Below, in pieces: positions 62,817 to 64,000 of a DNA stretch of 64,000 nt (its first letter is position 1; the number at the start of each line of letters is the position of its first letter). Position numbers and translations under genes: made by a program. This stretch comes from a virus: IMG/VR virus record IMGVR_UViG_3300002460_000002, positions 31,155 to 95,154 of that record; one strand, 5' to 3'. The notes below the pieces were generated by a model. That model was given only the letters and a program-made list of their open reading frames with translations. It was not told the DNA's origin and searched no databases.

Positions 62817-63586
62817 CAGTCGCCCCTCCGTAAGGCTCGCGCGAGTCCGTAACCACCAAGGCCACCGACGCCGAGTACCAGAGCCCACAGGCCCCAAGAC
62901 GAAGACGCCTTCGGTGCTTCACCGACGATGCCCTTGCAGGCTTGCACAGCGGCACCCGTCGACAACTTTCGATCTTTCATCATCCGCTCGACGCAATCCA
63001 GCTGCGTCGCCACCCACACGGCTTGAGCCTTCGCCGTCTCTACGGCCGCGAGAGGCCAGTTCTTGATGACCACGTACGCAAGCGACACCGTGGTTGCGCC
63101 AATCACGACGGCGATGGCGATCCAGATGAGAGGCGCAATACCAAACTGACCCAGCGTCGGTCCGTGCAAAGATCCCGACATCGGAGCGTTGCTCGGACAT
63201 CCAACCACGTTGTACACCGCCGGAATCAACGGTCGATTCCTCTTGGTCGTGGACATGACCGATCCGTCCGGGTTGTACATGTACTGCACGATTTCGTACT
63301 TCTGATTCTGCGCGAGGATCTGATCGAAAACAGATTGCGCGGCTTTCTGGTACGCCTTCACGCCCTCGTTGTGGTGTGTCTGGACATCACACGGAATGGC
63401 CGCGCCGTACACACGATCGATGCGCGAAGCTTGCGCCTGGAGCACCCGATACATCTCCGTGATCTGTGCGATGGCTGCGTCCCCGCGGACAGCGCCTGGC
63501 GGAAGCGTCGGCAACATCGGCGAAGTCCCGCTCGCGCCTTCGGCGCCGTCCCCCGCTGCGCTCAGGTATGACGTCAGGATCGTCAT
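62816..63586 (-). CDS. Membrane protein, probably virion or lysis associated
   Basis: The 256-residue product has helical polar N-terminal half (IAQITEMYRVLQAQASRIDR), a Tyr-rich middle (YEIVQYMYNPDGSV), two or three transmembrane segments (about 150-172 and 230-250) and ends RALRRGD. Topology unclear. Function unknown. Confidence 0.73.
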   Translation of the reverse strand: MTILTSYLSAAGDGAEGASGTSPMLPTLPPGAVRGDAAIAQITEMYRVLQAQASRIDRVYGAAIPCDVQTHHNEGVKAYQKAAQSVFDQILAQNQKYEIVQYMYNPDGSVMSTTKRNRPLIPAVYNVVGCPSNAPMSGSLHGPTLGQFGIAPLIWIAIAVVIGATTVSLAYVVIKNWPLAAVETAKAQAVWVATQLDCVERMMKDRKLSTGAAVQACKGIVGEAPKASSSWGLWALVLGVGGLGGYGLARALRRGD

Positions 63587-63592
63587 CCCGGA

Positions 63593-64000
63593 TCACGCTT
63601 TCGTTAGAGCTGCCCCGCGGCCGATCATGAGCGACGAGAATGCACCGGTGGCGGCCCCGAGCCCAGCGCCAATCGCACCGTCGCGCGCGCGGCTCCCACG
63701 AGACGAGAGTACGGCACCGAACAGCGCCCCAAGTAGACTTCCGCCGATGATCCCGAAGAAAAAGAACTTCATGAGCGTGGTCTCTTCAGACGGCGTCGCG
63801 CCCCCGAAGAAGCCGGTCGGGATCTTCACCAGGCGTCCATCGCGCTCGAACATCATGCCGTGCGGGGCGATGGTGGGATTCCCCCCCGGCTCTGTGTCCG
63901 GCACGCTCGGGCCCGCGGTGTACCTGACCCGACGTGGACTCGGTTGTCCGGGGTAGCCTGGAGACCCGCCGTTTGAATACCGGCGAAAATACCCGCTACC
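63593..64000 (-). CDS. Membrane protein, 5' end outside window
   Basis: The frame is open from 63593 to the right edge at 64000, so the start is not in the window; a GTG at 63904 would give 103 residues. The upstream part codes a Gly/Pro/Tyr/Arg-rich protein-like sequence (YFRRYSNGGSPGYPGQP), so the long form seems real. After it come two hydrophobic helices with Gly-zipper-like repeats (KFFFFGIIGGSLLGALFG, GAIGAGLGAATGAFS). Function unknown. Confidence 0.6.
   Translation of the reverse strand, partial: GSGYFRRYSNGGSPGYPGQPSPRRVRYTAGPSVPDTEPGGNPTIAPHGMMFERDGRLVKIPTGFFGGATPSEETTLMKFFFFGIIGGSLLGALFGAVLSSRGSRARDGAIGAGLGAATGAFSSLMIGRGAALTKA

Noticed and set aside
1-64000. CRISPR array
   Set aside because: No run of regularly spaced identical direct repeats with unique spacers of 25-40 bases was seen. 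The arrays at 6407 and 50945 have short motifs with irregular spacing and do not fit.

Overview
The window is best read as a 64-kb piece of a double-stranded DNA phage or prophage genome. I see no cellular housekeeping genes, a nearly complete phage replication and nucleotide-metabolism block, two tandem receptor-binding-type proteins, and about 130 mostly small genes. The genes are packed with stop/start overlaps (ATGA, GTGA, TTGA). The DNA is GC-rich. The host cannot be fixed from the sequence. A Cys-rich lipoprotein and the endolysin point to a Gram-negative host, and a Myxococcota or deltaproteobacterial-type host would fit, but this is only a guess. No portal, terminase or major capsid gene was recognised. 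The only packaging-like ATPase is a HerA/DUF87-type protein at 1454-3181.

Layout. 1-6.0 kb: small regulators, the HerA-like ATPase, a ribbon-helix-helix operon on the minus strand and an M15 peptidase endolysin. 6.04-6.97 kb: non-coding, with GC-rich tandem repeats, a hairpin terminator and a striking array of about 12 copies of a 14-bp motif that may be an origin or operator array. 7.0-22.4 kb, all plus strand: AEP-type primase, SF3 helicase, Cas4/RecB-like nuclease, SF2 helicase, family A DNA polymerase, RuvC-like resolvase, adenine methyltransferase, HD phosphohydrolase, ThyX, dCMP deaminase, a DUF1599-like protein and an RRM protein. 22.5-28.8 kb: small virion-like and membrane proteins, then a run of very small basic Cys-containing proteins whose Arg-rich C-termini also encode the next gene's ribosome-binding site. 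28.8-31.6 kb: thioredoxin-like protein, a structured tRNA-like RNA, an RHH repressor, a lipoprotein, a papain-like protease, a RadC-like protein and peptide deformylase. 31.7-36.35 kb: two large fibre/spike proteins with a near-identical N-terminal domain.

36.3-43.7 kb: mainly minus-strand genes (coiled-coil and TolA-like membrane proteins, a dual-specificity-type phosphatase, many small unknowns), with a plus-strand island at 38.6-40.4 kb that holds paralogues of the 26-kb cluster. 43.9-49.2 kb: Dam-type and Dcm-type DNA methyltransferases, a short tyrosine recombinase and small unknowns. 49.2-56.3 kb: small unknowns, a ParB-domain protein preceded by a six-copy repeat array of translation-initiation-like sites, and a mosaic of small genes joined by a repeated junction sequence. 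56.3-64.0 kb: small membrane proteins and a minus-strand set of tail or baseplate-like structural proteins that runs off the right edge.

How it works together. The replication genes form a self-sufficient set (primase, helicases, polymerase, nuclease, resolvase) next to the repeat array. ThyX, dCMP deaminase and HD genes feed nucleotide supply, and three methyltransferases may protect the DNA. Several apparently monocistronic or operon-leading genes have a sigma70-like -10 box only 6-7 bases before the start codon. This implies leaderless or nearly leaderless mRNAs as a recurrent regulatory design.
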